DNA of 64,000 nucleotides from Pseudomonadota bacterium (GTDB taxonomy: Bacteria > Pseudomonadota > Alphaproteobacteria > Acetobacterales > Acetobacteraceae): assembly GCA_021818505.1 (NCBI GenBank), contig JAKADX010000002.1:1-64000 (forward strand). The letters run 5' to 3'. Shown here in pieces: positions 55,834 through 63,546 of this stretch; within the stretch, counting starts at the first letter, position 1, and the number at the start of each line of letters is the position of its first letter. The position numbers and the translations under genes were made by a program. A model generated the notes under the pieces. The model did no database searches. It was not told the DNA's origin and saw nothing but the letters and a program-made list of their open reading frames with translations.

Positions 55834-56085
55834 ATGACCGACTCCCCCAGCCCCACCCCGCAGCTCGACCTCCGTTCCGAGATCACCTGCCCGCACTGTG
55901 GCCATCGCAAGGTCGAGGAGATGCCGACGGACGCCTGCCAGTTCTTCTACGCGTGCGACTCCTGCGGCGCGGTGCTGCGCCCCAAAGCCGGCGACTGCTG
56001 CGTGTTCTGCTCCTACGGCTCGGTGCCTTGCCCGCCGGTGCAGCTTGAACGCCAGGGCGCCGGCGCGGGCGGCTGCTGCCGCTGA
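55834..56085 (+). CDS. GDCCVxC-domain protein (Cys form)
   Basis: This 83-residue small protein has three Cys pairs: CPHCGH at about 19-24, CDSCGA at about 42-47, and KAGDCCVFCSYGSVPCPP at about 52-69. This is the GDCCVxC domain, which in some bacteria carries selenocysteine in the motif; here the codons are ordinary Cys (tgc). Metal or selenium-related chemistry is inferred from the motif. The C-terminus ends GGCCR. It is followed 49 bp later by repeat copy B. Confidence 0.88.
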   Translation: MTDSPSPTPQLDLRSEITCPHCGHRKVEEMPTDACQFFYACDSCGAVLRPKAGDCCVFCSYGSVPCPPVQLERQGAGAGGCCR

Positions 56086-56106
56086 GGGGTCCGCAATGGC
56101 CTGCCG

Positions 56107-56298
56107 GTGACGTGCCCTCACCACCAGGCGCGCTGGTCTTGCGGCCGGATCGACACGGCCCGAAAACGGCAACGCCGGCCAGGACAGGCCTGGCCGGCGC
56201 TACGAAGGGAGACCGGCAAGCCCAAACATGCATGGCTCCTGCCGCTGAGCATCGTGACCGTGGCCGTCAAGGTCAAGATCACGATTCGCCGGTGGTAG
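56107..56298 (+). CDS. candidate small ORF in repeat copy B, start unclear
   Basis: The peptide part [19 protein letters not shown], then IRRW, is conserved with copy A, but the ATG of copy A is replaced by AAG (KPK). The frame stays open upstream to a GTG at 56107, giving 63 residues that would read through the hairpin in a frame that does not match copy A because of the one-base loop difference. Either this copy has lost its start or it initiates at an unidentified codon. Confidence 0.3.
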   Translation: MTCPHHQARWSCGRIDTARKRQRRPGQAWPALRRETGKPKHAWLLPLSIVTVAVKVKITIRRW

Positions 56299-56339
56299 GG
56301 CGGGGCCGGTCCGGCGACGGGCCGGCCCTCCCCCTCGGG
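56134..56339 (+). repeat. 206-bp repeated element, copy B
   Basis: This is the same architecture as copy A: upstream hairpin (56173-56199, loop acagg), gggag RBS, short ORF and downstream stem-loop, where the mismatch position forms a T-G pair. It lies between the GDCCVxC gene and the S24 repressor gene. Copies A and B are direct repeats 1.5 kb apart enclosing two genes. Confidence 0.85.
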
Positions 56340-56340
56340 C

Positions 56341-56982
56341 CTACTGACTCGCCCACACGATCCGGTGCATCCACGCCACCTCCGTCAGATCGAACGTATA
56401 GCTCGGATGCGCCGGGTTCAGACTGAGCAGCTCGACGCGGCGGGCGGAGCGGCGTTGCAGTTGTTTGGCCATGACTTCGCCCTTGCGGGTGCGCACCACC
56501 ACGCGGTCGCCGCGGCGGATCGGGGCGGCGGGGGAGACGATCACCAGGTCGCCGTCGCGGAACACCGGCTCCATCGAGTCGCCGGAGATTTCCAGCGCGT
56601 AGGCGTTGGGGTCGGCGATCTCGGGCAGGCTCACCTCATCCCAACTGCCGCCGACCGGATAGCCGCCGTCGTCGAAATAGCCCTCGCCGCCGGCCTGGGC
56701 GAAGCCGATCAGGGGCACGCGACGGGCCGGCCGCGCCCCGGCCGGCAGCGCGCGGGCGCCGGTGACCAGCGCGGTGAACTGGGCGAGGTCGGTGCCGGTG
56801 GCCAGCAGCACCTTGGCCAGGCTCTCGGTGGAGGGCCAGCGGGCGCGGCCGTCGGGCATCCGGCGCTTCGACGGGTTGAAGGTGGTCGGATCGAGGCCGG
56901 CGCGGCGGGCCAGGCCGGAGGCGGACATGCCGTGCTCGGCCGCCAGCGTATCGAGTGCCCGCCAGATGTCCTCGTGCTTCAT
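56341..56982 (-). CDS. S24 (LexA/CI-like) repressor
   Basis: This 213-residue regulator has an N-terminal HTH (AAEHGMSASGLARRAGLD with TFNPSKRRMPDG, about residues 15-45) and a C-terminal S24 peptidase domain. The catalytic Ser is in EISGDSMEPVFRDGD and the catalytic Lys in VVRTRKGEVMAKQL. Such proteins autocleave on RecA activation. It is divergent from the 57145 gene and has the position of a prophage or mobile-element repressor. Confidence 0.88.
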   Translation of the reverse strand: MKHEDIWRALDTLAAEHGMSASGLARRAGLDPTTFNPSKRRMPDGRARWPSTESLAKVLLATGTDLAQFTALVTGARALPAGARPARRVPLIGFAQAGGEGYFDDGGYPVGGSWDEVSLPEIADPNAYALEISGDSMEPVFRDGDLVIVSPAAPIRRGDRVVVRTRKGEVMAKQLQRRSARRVELLSLNPAHPSYTFDLTEVAWMHRIVWASQ

Positions 56983-57144
56983 GGTTCCGTTCCGGCGCCG
57001 CGACTCGGCGCGAGCGCAACAATGCCAGGATTCGATACCTGGGTATAGGAAATTTTGCGCAATCCCGCTTGCCCAGCCCGGCCCCGTCATGGTTACGTGT
57101 TCGTGTTACGTTCTGATCTGACCCCGTGACGGAGGCTGCCTGTC

Positions 57145-57576
57145 ATGCTGCGAATGCGCGCGTTCCCCCATCCCGGCGCGGCCGAGCCGAGGCCGCCGCG
57201 CGCGGTTCGGCCCGAGCCGTTCCCTGATGCCGAGCAGGCCTGGCTGTGGACGATGGCGGCCCTGATCGCGCGCCACGACGGCGCCAGCCGCCCCGGCGAC
57301 GGCGTGCCGCGCCCGTGCGATCCCGATGACGTCATCGTGGCGCTCGACAGCCTGTATCGCCGCAAGCGCATCGACCTCGCCCATGCGCGGGTGCTGCGCG
57401 CGTGGGGGGAGCGCGGCATCGCCCCCGACGCCCGCGTGCCCGCGGAACGGTCCGAAGCGCGGCTGTGGACGGAGGCGATGGACCTGCTCGACTGGCCGCT
57501 GCGGGTGCGCGGGATCGTCGCCGCGCCGGCGGGTGCTAGGAAAATTGTCATTGACAGCCAAGTGAGAACAGGCTAG
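57145..57576 (+). CDS. conserved hypothetical protein, 143 residues
   Basis: This protein has no signal peptide or helix. Conserved-looking blocks are FPDAEQAWLWTMAALIARHDG, RPCDPDDVIVALDSLYRRKR and RIDLAHARVLRAWGERG. It resembles alphaproteobacterial proteins of unknown function that I have no name for. It is divergent from the S24 repressor (162-bp spacer), an arrangement like a repressor and its first controlled gene. A clear terminator follows at 57640-57671. Confidence 0.7.
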   Translation: MLRMRAFPHPGAAEPRPPRAVRPEPFPDAEQAWLWTMAALIARHDGASRPGDGVPRPCDPDDVIVALDSLYRRKRIDLAHARVLRAWGERGIAPDARVPAERSEARLWTEAMDLLDWPLRVRGIVAAPAGARKIVIDSQVRTG

Positions 57577-57639
57577 GAACAGGCCATCGGCGGCGGGACT
57601 CCGTCCGCCGTGTTTCCTCCCTGAAGGCCAAACTGTCCC

Positions 57640-57671
57640 GGCCGCCCGCGTCGTTCGCGGGCGGCCTTTTT
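57640..57671 (+). terminator. intrinsic terminator
   Basis: A perfect 11-bp stem GGCCGCCCGCG/CGCGGGCGGCC with loop tcgtt is followed by TTTTT. It ends the transcript of the 57145 gene, or attenuates transcription into the small gene that starts 23 bp later. Confidence 0.92.
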
Positions 57672-57693
57672 GTTGTCGTCCAAGGAGCCGCCG

Positions 57694-57960
57694 ATGGCGT
57701 TCGCGATCCGCAATCTCTCCGTGCTGGCCTATGCGCAGGGGTTCACCCTCTGGCACTACCGCGCCCACCAGCCCACGCTCGCCGGCACGCTGGTGCCGCC
57801 CGCGCCGGCCGCCGAGGTCGAGGCGCCGGGGTTTTTCGACCCGGCGCGCGACATGCTGGCCGAGGGCGACATGCTGCTGGTCTCCACCCCCGGCGCGGGA
57901 CGGCTGCTGTATGTCACCGCGACCGAGGGCGGGGTGCGCACGGCGGCGATGGCGGGATGA
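57694..57960 (+). CDS. small conserved hypothetical protein, 88 residues
   Basis: A clear RBS (aaggag) stands 7 bp before the ATG. The protein starts MAFAIRNLSVLAYAQGFTLW and contains GFFDPARDMLAEGDMLLV, a compact domain of the type found in phage and plasmid modules, although I cannot name it. It ends just before the GYD-domain gene (108-bp gap). The preceding terminator means it needs its own promoter or read-through. Confidence 0.68.
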   Translation: MAFAIRNLSVLAYAQGFTLWHYRAHQPTLAGTLVPPAPAAEVEAPGFFDPARDMLAEGDMLLVSTPGAGRLLYVTATEGGVRTAAMAG

Positions 57961-58068
57961 CCGGCGGGCGTCGCGCAGGCGTCATCCTGCCGGCGGGGCG
58001 CGATGCGTATCCTGCGCCCGGCGCGGCATCGGGCCGCGCCCGGGAGAGGGCCCGGGAGAGGGAATGTC

Positions 58069-58401
58069 ATGGCGCACTTCATGCTCCGCTGGCGGCTGGC
58101 CGAGTCGTCGGTGAAGGCCCTGATCGCGCACCCGCACGACCGCACCGAGCGCGCGCGGGCGCTGATCGAGGGGTTCGGCGGCAAGCTGATCGGCTATTAC
58201 TTCGCGCTCGGCGAGTGGGACGGCGTGGGGATCTGCGAGTTCGCCGACACCACCACGGCGGTCGCGGTGGCGATGTCGGCCACCTCCACCGGCGCCTTCA
58301 GCGGCTGGGAGACCACGGCGCTGCTGACGGCCGAGGAGGCGGAGGCGGCGATGCACAAGGCGCACAACGCCAAGACGAGCTACCGCCCGCCGAATGTCTG
58401 A
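58069..58401 (+). CDS. GYD-domain protein
   Basis: This 110-residue protein has the GYD family fold (ferredoxin-like): FMLRWRLAESSVKALI and AHPHDRTERARALIEGFGGKL lead into the GYYFALGEWDGVGI motif (Gly-Tyr with acidic region). The function of the family is unknown. The upstream cgggagagggcccgggagaggg is a local duplication that acts as a strong RBS. The start ATG 58069 was chosen because the frame upstream has no domain. Confidence 0.85.
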   Translation: MAHFMLRWRLAESSVKALIAHPHDRTERARALIEGFGGKLIGYYFALGEWDGVGICEFADTTTAVAVAMSATSTGAFSGWETTALLTAEEAEAAMHKAHNAKTSYRPPNV

Positions 58402-58407
58402 CCCCGG

Positions 58408-58773
58408 CTAGTGTGACGTCCCGCCCTCCCGCTCGGCGGCGCGGGCGAGGCGGGTCGCGGTGCGCAGCAGGAAGGCGCGATCGTCCTCGGTGCAGGCGCG
58501 ATAGAGGCGCAGCAGGGCGAGTTCGGTCGCGTTCTCCGGCCGCTCCGGCGCGTTGCCGCCGTGGCCCTCCAGCAGGAACTGCACCGACACGCCCAGCACC
58601 GAGGCGATGCGCGTCAGATTGCCGCGGACCTGGCCGGCGCGGTCGGTTTCCCACTGCGCCACCGCGCTGCGCGTGACCCCCACGGCCTCTGCCAGCATGG
58701 CCTGCGTCATCCCTCGCGCGAGCCGAGCGGCACGGATGCGCGTGCCCACCGGCGCGCTGTCTCCTTCCGTCAT
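58408..58773 (-). CDS. XRE-family transcriptional regulator
   Basis: This 121-residue regulator has an N-terminal HTH_XRE: RIRAARLARGMTQAMLAEAVG, then TRSAVAQWETDRAGQ. A short C-terminal part contains a LALLRLYRAC segment. It faces the 58901 operon across a 127-bp spacer with palindromes, the layout of a phage repressor/operator region. ATG 58773 was preferred over GTG 58791. Confidence 0.9.
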   Translation of the reverse strand: MTEGDSAPVGTRIRAARLARGMTQAMLAEAVGVTRSAVAQWETDRAGQVRGNLTRIASVLGVSVQFLLEGHGGNAPERPENATELALLRLYRACTEDDRAFLLRTATRLARAAEREGGTSH

Positions 58774-58810
58774 CGTCGCCTTCGCCCCCACGATTTATTG
58801 CCAGAAGCTA

Positions 58811-58874
58811 AGTGATTTTCACTAACGGGTAAATGACAATCTCATTGACATTCGCCAGTAAGTAGAACTAACTT
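58811..58874 (+). promoter_or_regulatory. candidate operator and promoter for the 58901 operon
   Basis: Two perfect palindromes are seen: AGTGA-TTT-TCACT (58811-58823) and AATGA-CAATC-TCATT (58832-58846). The second overlaps TTGACA (58845-58850), a -35 hexamer, with a -10-like TAACTT at 58869-58874. The XRE protein could control both directions from these sites. The region is AT-rich against its neighbours. Confidence 0.6.
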
Positions 58875-58900
58875 TCGTCACAACAACTGACGAGGGTGTC

Positions 58901-59203
58901 ATGTCGCACGCGATCGCTTTCGCCGGCTGGACCCCGCCGCGCGACGCCCAAATGCGCCGCTTGCGCCTGGATGGAGCCAGTTGGGCCGAAGTCGGGGCGT
59001 CACTCGGGGTAACGGCCGACATGGCGCGCGAGCGCGGCCGCCGAATCGGCGCCCCGCGCCGCCCCGCGACCGCCACAGCCGCGCGTGAGGAGCGTTCCCG
59101 CCCGCCGCTGCCCCCCGGCCATCCCCGCGCCTGGCACCTGCTAACCGCGGGCACGATCCTCGCCGGAACGGCCTGGCCGGGCTGGGAGGAGGCGCGGGCG
59201 TGA
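58901..59203 (+). CDS. HTH-containing phage-type regulator, 100 residues
   Basis: This small protein has a predicted HTH: DAQMRRLRLDGASWAEVGAS, then LGVTADMARERGRRIG, the arrangement of a GcrA-like or sigma-type HTH. The C-terminus is Pro/Ala-rich. Its stop overlaps the next start. It is first in a coupled plus-strand operon of four genes, and likely regulates or assists replication. Confidence 0.72.
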   Translation: MSHAIAFAGWTPPRDAQMRRLRLDGASWAEVGASLGVTADMARERGRRIGAPRRPATATAAREERSRPPLPPGHPRAWHLLTAGTILAGTAWPGWEEARA

Positions 59204-59580
59204 TGCGCCATCCGACCGACCCCGAAACCCCCTGGCGCGCGATCCCGCGCCTGGGCAAGCTGGTGGCCCAGGGCCTGATCGGGCGTGACGAGGTTCGAGC
59301 GGCCCTGGCCGCCGCGCCGGCCCCCGGAGCCGACGCCTCCGGCTGGCGCGCGCGGCGGGAATGGCGGCTGGCGGACGCCATCGCCGGCTGGACCCGCGAG
59401 CGTGCCCGCGCCGAGGCCGCGATCGCCCGCGTGCTGCGTCCGCTGCTCGCCGCCCGCGCCCCGCGCGCCGTCCTGGAGTCGGCAACCGAGTCCGCCGACC
59501 CGCGCGGCGCCCTGCGGCCGGGCGAGCGCACCGCGCTGCTGCACGCGGCGGTCGCGGCGGCGCTGGCGGGGTGGCGATGA
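59203..59580 (+). CDS. hypothetical protein of the phage-like operon, 125 residues
   Basis: This is an Ala/Arg-rich protein with segments IPRLGKLVAQGLIGRDEVRAAL and WTRERARAEAAIARVLRPLLAA, predicted mainly helical. No family is recognised. It overlaps the ATPase gene by ATGA (59577-59580), so the two are translationally coupled, and it overlaps the preceding stop by one base. Confidence 0.65.
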   Translation: MRHPTDPETPWRAIPRLGKLVAQGLIGRDEVRAALAAAPAPGADASGWRARREWRLADAIAGWTRERARAEAAIARVLRPLLAARAPRAVLESATESADPRGALRPGERTALLHAAVAAALAGWR

Positions 59581-60791
59581 GCCTCTGGCACCGTTGGTCC
59601 CAGGCCGCCGCGCCGCTCGCCGCCGTCCCCGCCGCGCTGCCCGACCCCGCCGCCATCCCGCCGCGCGAATGGCTCTACGGCACCCGCCTGGTCCGCCGCT
59701 TCGTCTCCGTCCTCGCCGCCCCGGGCGGGGCGGGCAAGTCGGCGGTGGCGCTGGGGCAGGCGGTGGCGCTGGCGACCGGGCGGCCGATCCTGGGCGAGAC
59801 CGTGCATCACGCGGCACCCGCCTGGGTGATGGACCTGGAGGACCCGCCGGACGAGATGGACCGCCGCCTCGCCGCCTGCCTGCGCCTGCACGGACTGGCG
59901 GACGACGCGGTGCGCGGGCGGCTCTACCTCCACTCCGGCCGGCAGCGGCGGGTGACGATCGCGACGCTCGCGGACGGCATGACCATCGCGTTCCCCGACC
60001 GCGACGCGGTGGCGGAGGCGGCGAGCGCGCGGGGCATCGGGCTGATCGTGGTCGATCCGTTCGTGAAAAGCCACGCGCTCGACGAGAACTCCAACCCCCA
60101 CATGGACGCCGCCGCCACCGCCTGGGCGGAGATCGCCGAGCGGGCGGGGGCGGCGGTGCTGCTGGTCCACCACGTCCGCAAGCTCAGCGGCGGGACGGTC
60201 GATGTGGAGGCGGCGCGGGGGGCCAAGGCGCTGACGGATGCCGCCCGCTCCGCCGCCGTGCTCACGTCGATGACGGCGGAGGACGCGCTGCGGCTGGGGG
60301 TGGCGCCCGCCGAGCGGCGGCGGCTGGTGCGGCTGGATGACGCCAAGTCGAACATGGCCCCGCTGGCCGAGCAGGCGCGCTGGTTCCGCCTGGTGGGCAT
60401 CCGTCTCGGCAACGGCACGGCGACCTATCCGGCCGGCGACTCGGTCGCCGCCGCCGCCCCCTGGCAGCCGCCCAACCCCTTCGCCGACCTCTCGCCCGCC
60501 GATGCCAACCGCGCGCTCGACGCGATCGCCGCCGGGCCGGGGGAGGGGCTGCTCTACACCGCCCACCGCCGCGGGGCGGAGGTCTCCGACCGCTGGGCCG
60601 GGCGGGTGCTGGAGGGCTTCGGGCTGGACGAGGCGACCGCCGCCCGGGTGCTCGCCGCCTGGCTGCGCAGCGGCGTGCTGGAGGAGACCGAGTACCGCCA
60701 CCCGCAGCAGCGGCGCTCCCGGCGGGGGCTGAAGGTGAACGATGCGAAACGACCGACGATGACAGGCGGGGGAGAACCGACGCATGACTGA
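59577..60791 (+). CDS. RepA-like AAA/RecA-fold ATPase (replicative helicase type)
   Basis: This 404-residue ATPase has a Walker A in VLAAPGGAGKSAVALGQAV (about residues 43-61). A Walker B-like WVMDLEDPPDEMDRRL, and the GLIVVDPFVKSH and VLLVHHVRKLSGG motifs, are typical of the AAA_25/RepA hexameric helicases of plasmids and phages. A C-terminal winged-helix-like part follows. It would unwind DNA at a replication origin. Its last bases overlap the DUF6362 start. Confidence 0.85.
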   Translation: MSLWHRWSQAAAPLAAVPAALPDPAAIPPREWLYGTRLVRRFVSVLAAPGGAGKSAVALGQAVALATGRPILGETVHHAAPAWVMDLEDPPDEMDRRLAACLRLHGLADDAVRGRLYLHSGRQRRVTIATLADGMTIAFPDRDAVAEAASARGIGLIVVDPFVKSHALDENSNPHMDAAATAWAEIAERAGAAVLLVHHVRKLSGGTVDVEAARGAKALTDAARSAAVLTSMTAEDALRLGVAPAERRRLVRLDDAKSNMAPLAEQARWFRLVGIRLGNGTATYPAGDSVAAAAPWQPPNPFADLSPADANRALDAIAAGPGEGLLYTAHRRGAEVSDRWAGRVLEGFGLDEATAARVLAAWLRSGVLEETEYRHPQQRRSRRGLKVNDAKRPTMTGGGEPTHD

Positions 60792-61371
60792 CGCACGAAT
60801 TGACGCGGGATTGACGCACCGGACCCCGGCGGCGGCCGGGGCTGCGCCGGACGCGCCATTTCCCCCGGCAAAGCCGGGGGGAAATGGCGCGCGTCCGACG
60901 CACACAGCCCCGGCCGCCGTCCGGCCGACCGACGCGGCAAATGACGCGATCGACGCGCAGGCAGTGGTCGCGCGGCTGGAGGAAGCCGGCCGCACCCTGC
61001 TCGCCCTGCCGCACAGCGGCCCCAGCCCGCGCCTGCGCACCAGTGCCTGGGACGTGCTGCAGAGCGCGGTCGAGGGCTATGGCTGGGAAGGCAGGCCGGT
61101 CCGCCCGGCGGTGCCGGGCGCCGCGCGCATCACGCGGATGGACGAGGCATTCGGCTGGATCGCCCTGATCCCCCGCGACCGCTACGTGCTGCGCCGCATC
61201 GTCGGCGCCCGGGCGCTCGTCCACCCGCTGACCGAGCGGCATCTGTATCCCTGGCGCCGCCTCGGCGCGGCGCTGGGGGCGGATCACAAGGCGGTGCAGC
61301 GCTGGCACGCCCAGGGGGTGGCGCTGATCGTGGCGGCGCTGCGTGGCGGCGGACGAGCGCCGCGCCAATAA
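60784..61371 (+). CDS. DUF6362-like phage protein
   Basis: This 195-residue protein has a disordered Ala/Pro-rich N-terminus and a C-terminal helix-turn-helix (residues about 110-190: TRMDEAFGWIALIPRDRYV, then LYPWRRLGAALGADHKAVQRWH). The second block matches the phage DUF6362 HTH as I recall it. The start overlaps the ATPase gene by 8 bp. It ends the operon; an 8-bp inverted repeat spans its stop codon. Confidence 0.75.
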   Translation: MTDARIDAGLTHRTPAAAGAAPDAPFPPAKPGGNGARPTHTAPAAVRPTDAANDAIDAQAVVARLEEAGRTLLALPHSGPSPRLRTSAWDVLQSAVEGYGWEGRPVRPAVPGAARITRMDEAFGWIALIPRDRYVLRRIVGARALVHPLTERHLYPWRRLGAALGADHKAVQRWHAQGVALIVAALRGGGRAPRQ

Positions 61372-61390
61372 TGCAGGGAACTTGCATTAT
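61368..61390. terminator. perfect 8-7-8 inverted repeat at the end of the phage-like operon
   Basis: ATAATGCA (61368-61375) and TGCATTAT (61383-61390) flank gggaact. The left arm overlaps the stop codon of the DUF6362 gene. It could be a 3' hairpin or an operator; there is no T run. Confidence 0.5.
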
Positions 61391-61498
61391 CGGCGGAGTG
61401 AGCCGGTAAGAGCAGCAAATTTACTTCACTGAACTTTTTGACGCTCAATACATATGTGAACCGCCAATCGCAAAGTCAGTTCAGTACGGAGTATTTCC

Positions 61499-61903
61499 AT
61501 GTTCAGATCGCCGCTGTCCGCCCTTCTTCTGCTCCCCACCGCCGGCGCGCTCGCCGCGCCCCCGCCGCCCGAGAGCGAGGAGGCCCGCCGCTTCGGCGCG
61601 CTGGGCAAATGGTTCGAGGCGCAGGAGAGTGAGATGGGCGCCTGCTGCAGTCTCGGCGACGGGCGGATGGTCGAGGCGCGCATCCGCGAGGGGCGCTATG
61701 AGGTGCGCTTCCTGCACCCCGAGACCGTCAGTACCACGCTCAAGCCGCAGCAGGGCGTGTTCTATCCGGTGGCGGAGGAGGCGCTGCTGCGCGGTCCGAA
61801 CCCCACCGGCACGCCGATCGCGTGGTGGAGCCCGACCTTGAACTACCTGAACGGCAAGGCGATCGGCCACATCCGCTGCTTCATCGGCGCGGAGCTTTAC
61901 TGA
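61499..61903 (+). CDS. small exported protein, 134 residues
   Basis: A signal peptide (residues 1-19, ending GALA) is followed by a domain with SEMGACCSLGDGRMVEARI and CFIGAELY. The Cys residues in GACCSLGDG and IRCFIG could form disulfides. It resembles small alphaproteobacterial periplasmic proteins of unknown role. The AT-richer upstream stretch (61400-61498) contains TTGACG (61437-61442). Its 3' end overlaps the opposite gene by 7 bp. Confidence 0.75.
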   Translation: MFRSPLSALLLLPTAGALAAPPPPESEEARRFGALGKWFEAQESEMGACCSLGDGRMVEARIREGRYEVRFLHPETVSTTLKPQQGVFYPVAEEALLRGPNPTGTPIAWWSPTLNYLNGKAIGHIRCFIGAELY

Positions 61904-62598
61904 ACCGGCGCGGCGGCGCGGCGGCGGCGCAGCATCCGCGGCGCGGCGGCGGCGAGTGCCAGCACGGCCACGCCCAGCAGCGCGTAATGCACCGCGGCAC
62001 CGTCGCCCGCCGCCGCCTCCCGCCCGGCAAACCCGAGCCAGGTGTAGGCCATCGAGCCGGGGATCATGCACAGCGCCGAGGCGCCGAGATACGGCCAGAA
62101 CCGCACGCGGGTGAGGCCGAAGCCGTAGTTGAGCAGCGCATAGGGAAACACCGGCACCAGCCGCGCCACCGCGACGAAGCGCCAGCCCTGCGCCTCCACC
62201 CCCGCCACCAGCCGCGCCAGCCGCGGCCCGGCGCGGCGCTGCACCCAGGCGGCGGCGAGCGTGCGCGCCAGCAGGAACGCCGCCCCGGCGCCCAGCGTGG
62301 CGCCCGCGAGGTCCAGCACCACCCCCCAGACCGGCCCGAACGCCACCCCGCCGGCGACGCTGAGCACGGCGGCGGGGAACAGCACCAGCGCGCCGAGCGC
62401 GTAGAGCAGCACGAAGATCGCCGGCCCCCACACGCCCAGCCCCTGCAGGGCGGTGGCGATCGCCTCGGGATGCACCGCATCGCGATTGAGGAAGATCCAG
62501 CCGGCAGCGGCCAGCAACAGCACAAGGACGGCGAGTCGCGGCGCCGCGGCACGTAACTGGGTCAAGCAGGCGTTCCCGGTCAATCGCTCCCGGCACAT
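61897..62598 (-). CDS. TVP38/TMEM64 (SNARE-associated) membrane protein
   Basis: This 233-residue protein of the SNARE_assoc/DedA-related family has about five to six helices. The conserved core is LVLFPAAVLSVAGGVAFGPVWG and LVPVFPYALLNYGFGLTRV, with the re-entrant hairpin segments typical of VTT domains. Family members act in lipid scrambling or membrane homeostasis. The first helix is at about residues 20-40. Start is taken at 62598. Confidence 0.88.
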   Translation of the reverse strand: MCRERLTGNACLTQLRAAAPRLAVLVLLLAAAGWIFLNRDAVHPEAIATALQGLGVWGPAIFVLLYALGALVLFPAAVLSVAGGVAFGPVWGVVLDLAGATLGAGAAFLLARTLAAAWVQRRAGPRLARLVAGVEAQGWRFVAVARLVPVFPYALLNYGFGLTRVRFWPYLGASALCMIPGSMAYTWLGFAGREAAAGDGAAVHYALLGVAVLALAAAAPRMLRRRRAAAPVQ

Positions 62599-62675
62599 AG
62601 GCAGCCCGGCGCGGCGATGCCACCCGACCCACGCCGATTCGCGCTATCCTGCGCCCCGCCGGGGAGACACGCAGG

Positions 62676-63524
62676 ATGGACATGGCGCTGAGCGACTGGA
62701 TCGGCCGCACCGAGACCCGCCACGACGTGATCGCCCCCGGCCCCTGCGCGGGGCTGGCGGCGACGCTCGACCGGCCGGAGGGACCGCCGGCGGAGGGCAC
62801 GCCGATCCCGCCGCTGTGGCACTGGCTGTATTTCCTCGACCGCGCGCCGGCGAGCGAGCTTGGCCCCGACGGCCATCCCCGGCGCGGCGGCTTCCTGCCG
62901 CCGGTTGCGCTGCCGCGGCGCATGTGGGCCGGCGGCCGGCTGACCTTCGTGGCACCGCTGCGCATCGGCGATCGCGTCACCCGCCGCTCGACCATCGCCG
63001 ACGTGTCGGAAAAGACCGGCCGCAGCGGCGCGCTGGTGTTCGTCACCGTCCGCCACGACTACCTCCGCGAGGGCGAGGCCACGCTGGCGCTGAGCGAGCA
63101 GCACGACATCGTCTATCGCGCCGCCCCACGCGCCCACGAGACCCCCGCCACGCCCACGCCCCCGGCCGGCGAGGCGGAGTGGCGGCGCGAATGGCGGCCC
63201 GACCCGGTGCTGCTGTTCCGCTATTCCGCGCTGACCTTCAACGGCCACCGCATCCATTACGACCACCCCTATGCGACGGCGGTCGAGGGCTATCCCGGCC
63301 TGGTCGTCCACGGCCCGCTGATCGCCACCCTGCTGCTGGAGCTGCTGCGCGACGCGCGGCCCGAGGCGCGCCTGACCGCCTTCCGCTTCCGCGCGCTCCG
63401 CCCGACCTTCGCCCCCGCCCCGTTCCTGGTCAGCGGCCGGACGCAGCCGGACGGCAGCGTGCGGCTGTGGGCGCAGGACGAGGCAGGGTGGATGACGATG
63501 GAGGCGACCGCGCAGGTGGCGTGA
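62676..63524 (+). CDS. MaoC-like (R)-hydratase, mesaconyl/itaconyl-CoA hydratase type
   Basis: This 282-residue protein has an N-terminal FAS1-like dehydratase domain (WLYFLDRAPASELGPDGHP, RMWAGGRLTF) and a C-terminal hot-dog domain with the catalytic FNGHRIHYDHPYATAVEGY (His/Asp). This is the layout of fungal and bacterial HTD2-like enzymes and of itaconyl-CoA or mesaconyl-C4-CoA hydratases. It hydrates an enoyl-CoA. No CoA-transferase or lyase lies beside it, although the CoA-ester lyase at 7768 could act on a product; that link is speculative. Confidence 0.88.
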   Translation: MDMALSDWIGRTETRHDVIAPGPCAGLAATLDRPEGPPAEGTPIPPLWHWLYFLDRAPASELGPDGHPRRGGFLPPVALPRRMWAGGRLTFVAPLRIGDRVTRRSTIADVSEKTGRSGALVFVTVRHDYLREGEATLALSEQHDIVYRAAPRAHETPATPTPPAGEAEWRREWRPDPVLLFRYSALTFNGHRIHYDHPYATAVEGYPGLVVHGPLIATLLLELLRDARPEARLTAFRFRALRPTFAPAPFLVSGRTQPDGSVRLWAQDEAGWMTMEATAQVA

Positions 63525-63546
63525 GCGGCCGCGCCGCCGCCCCGCC

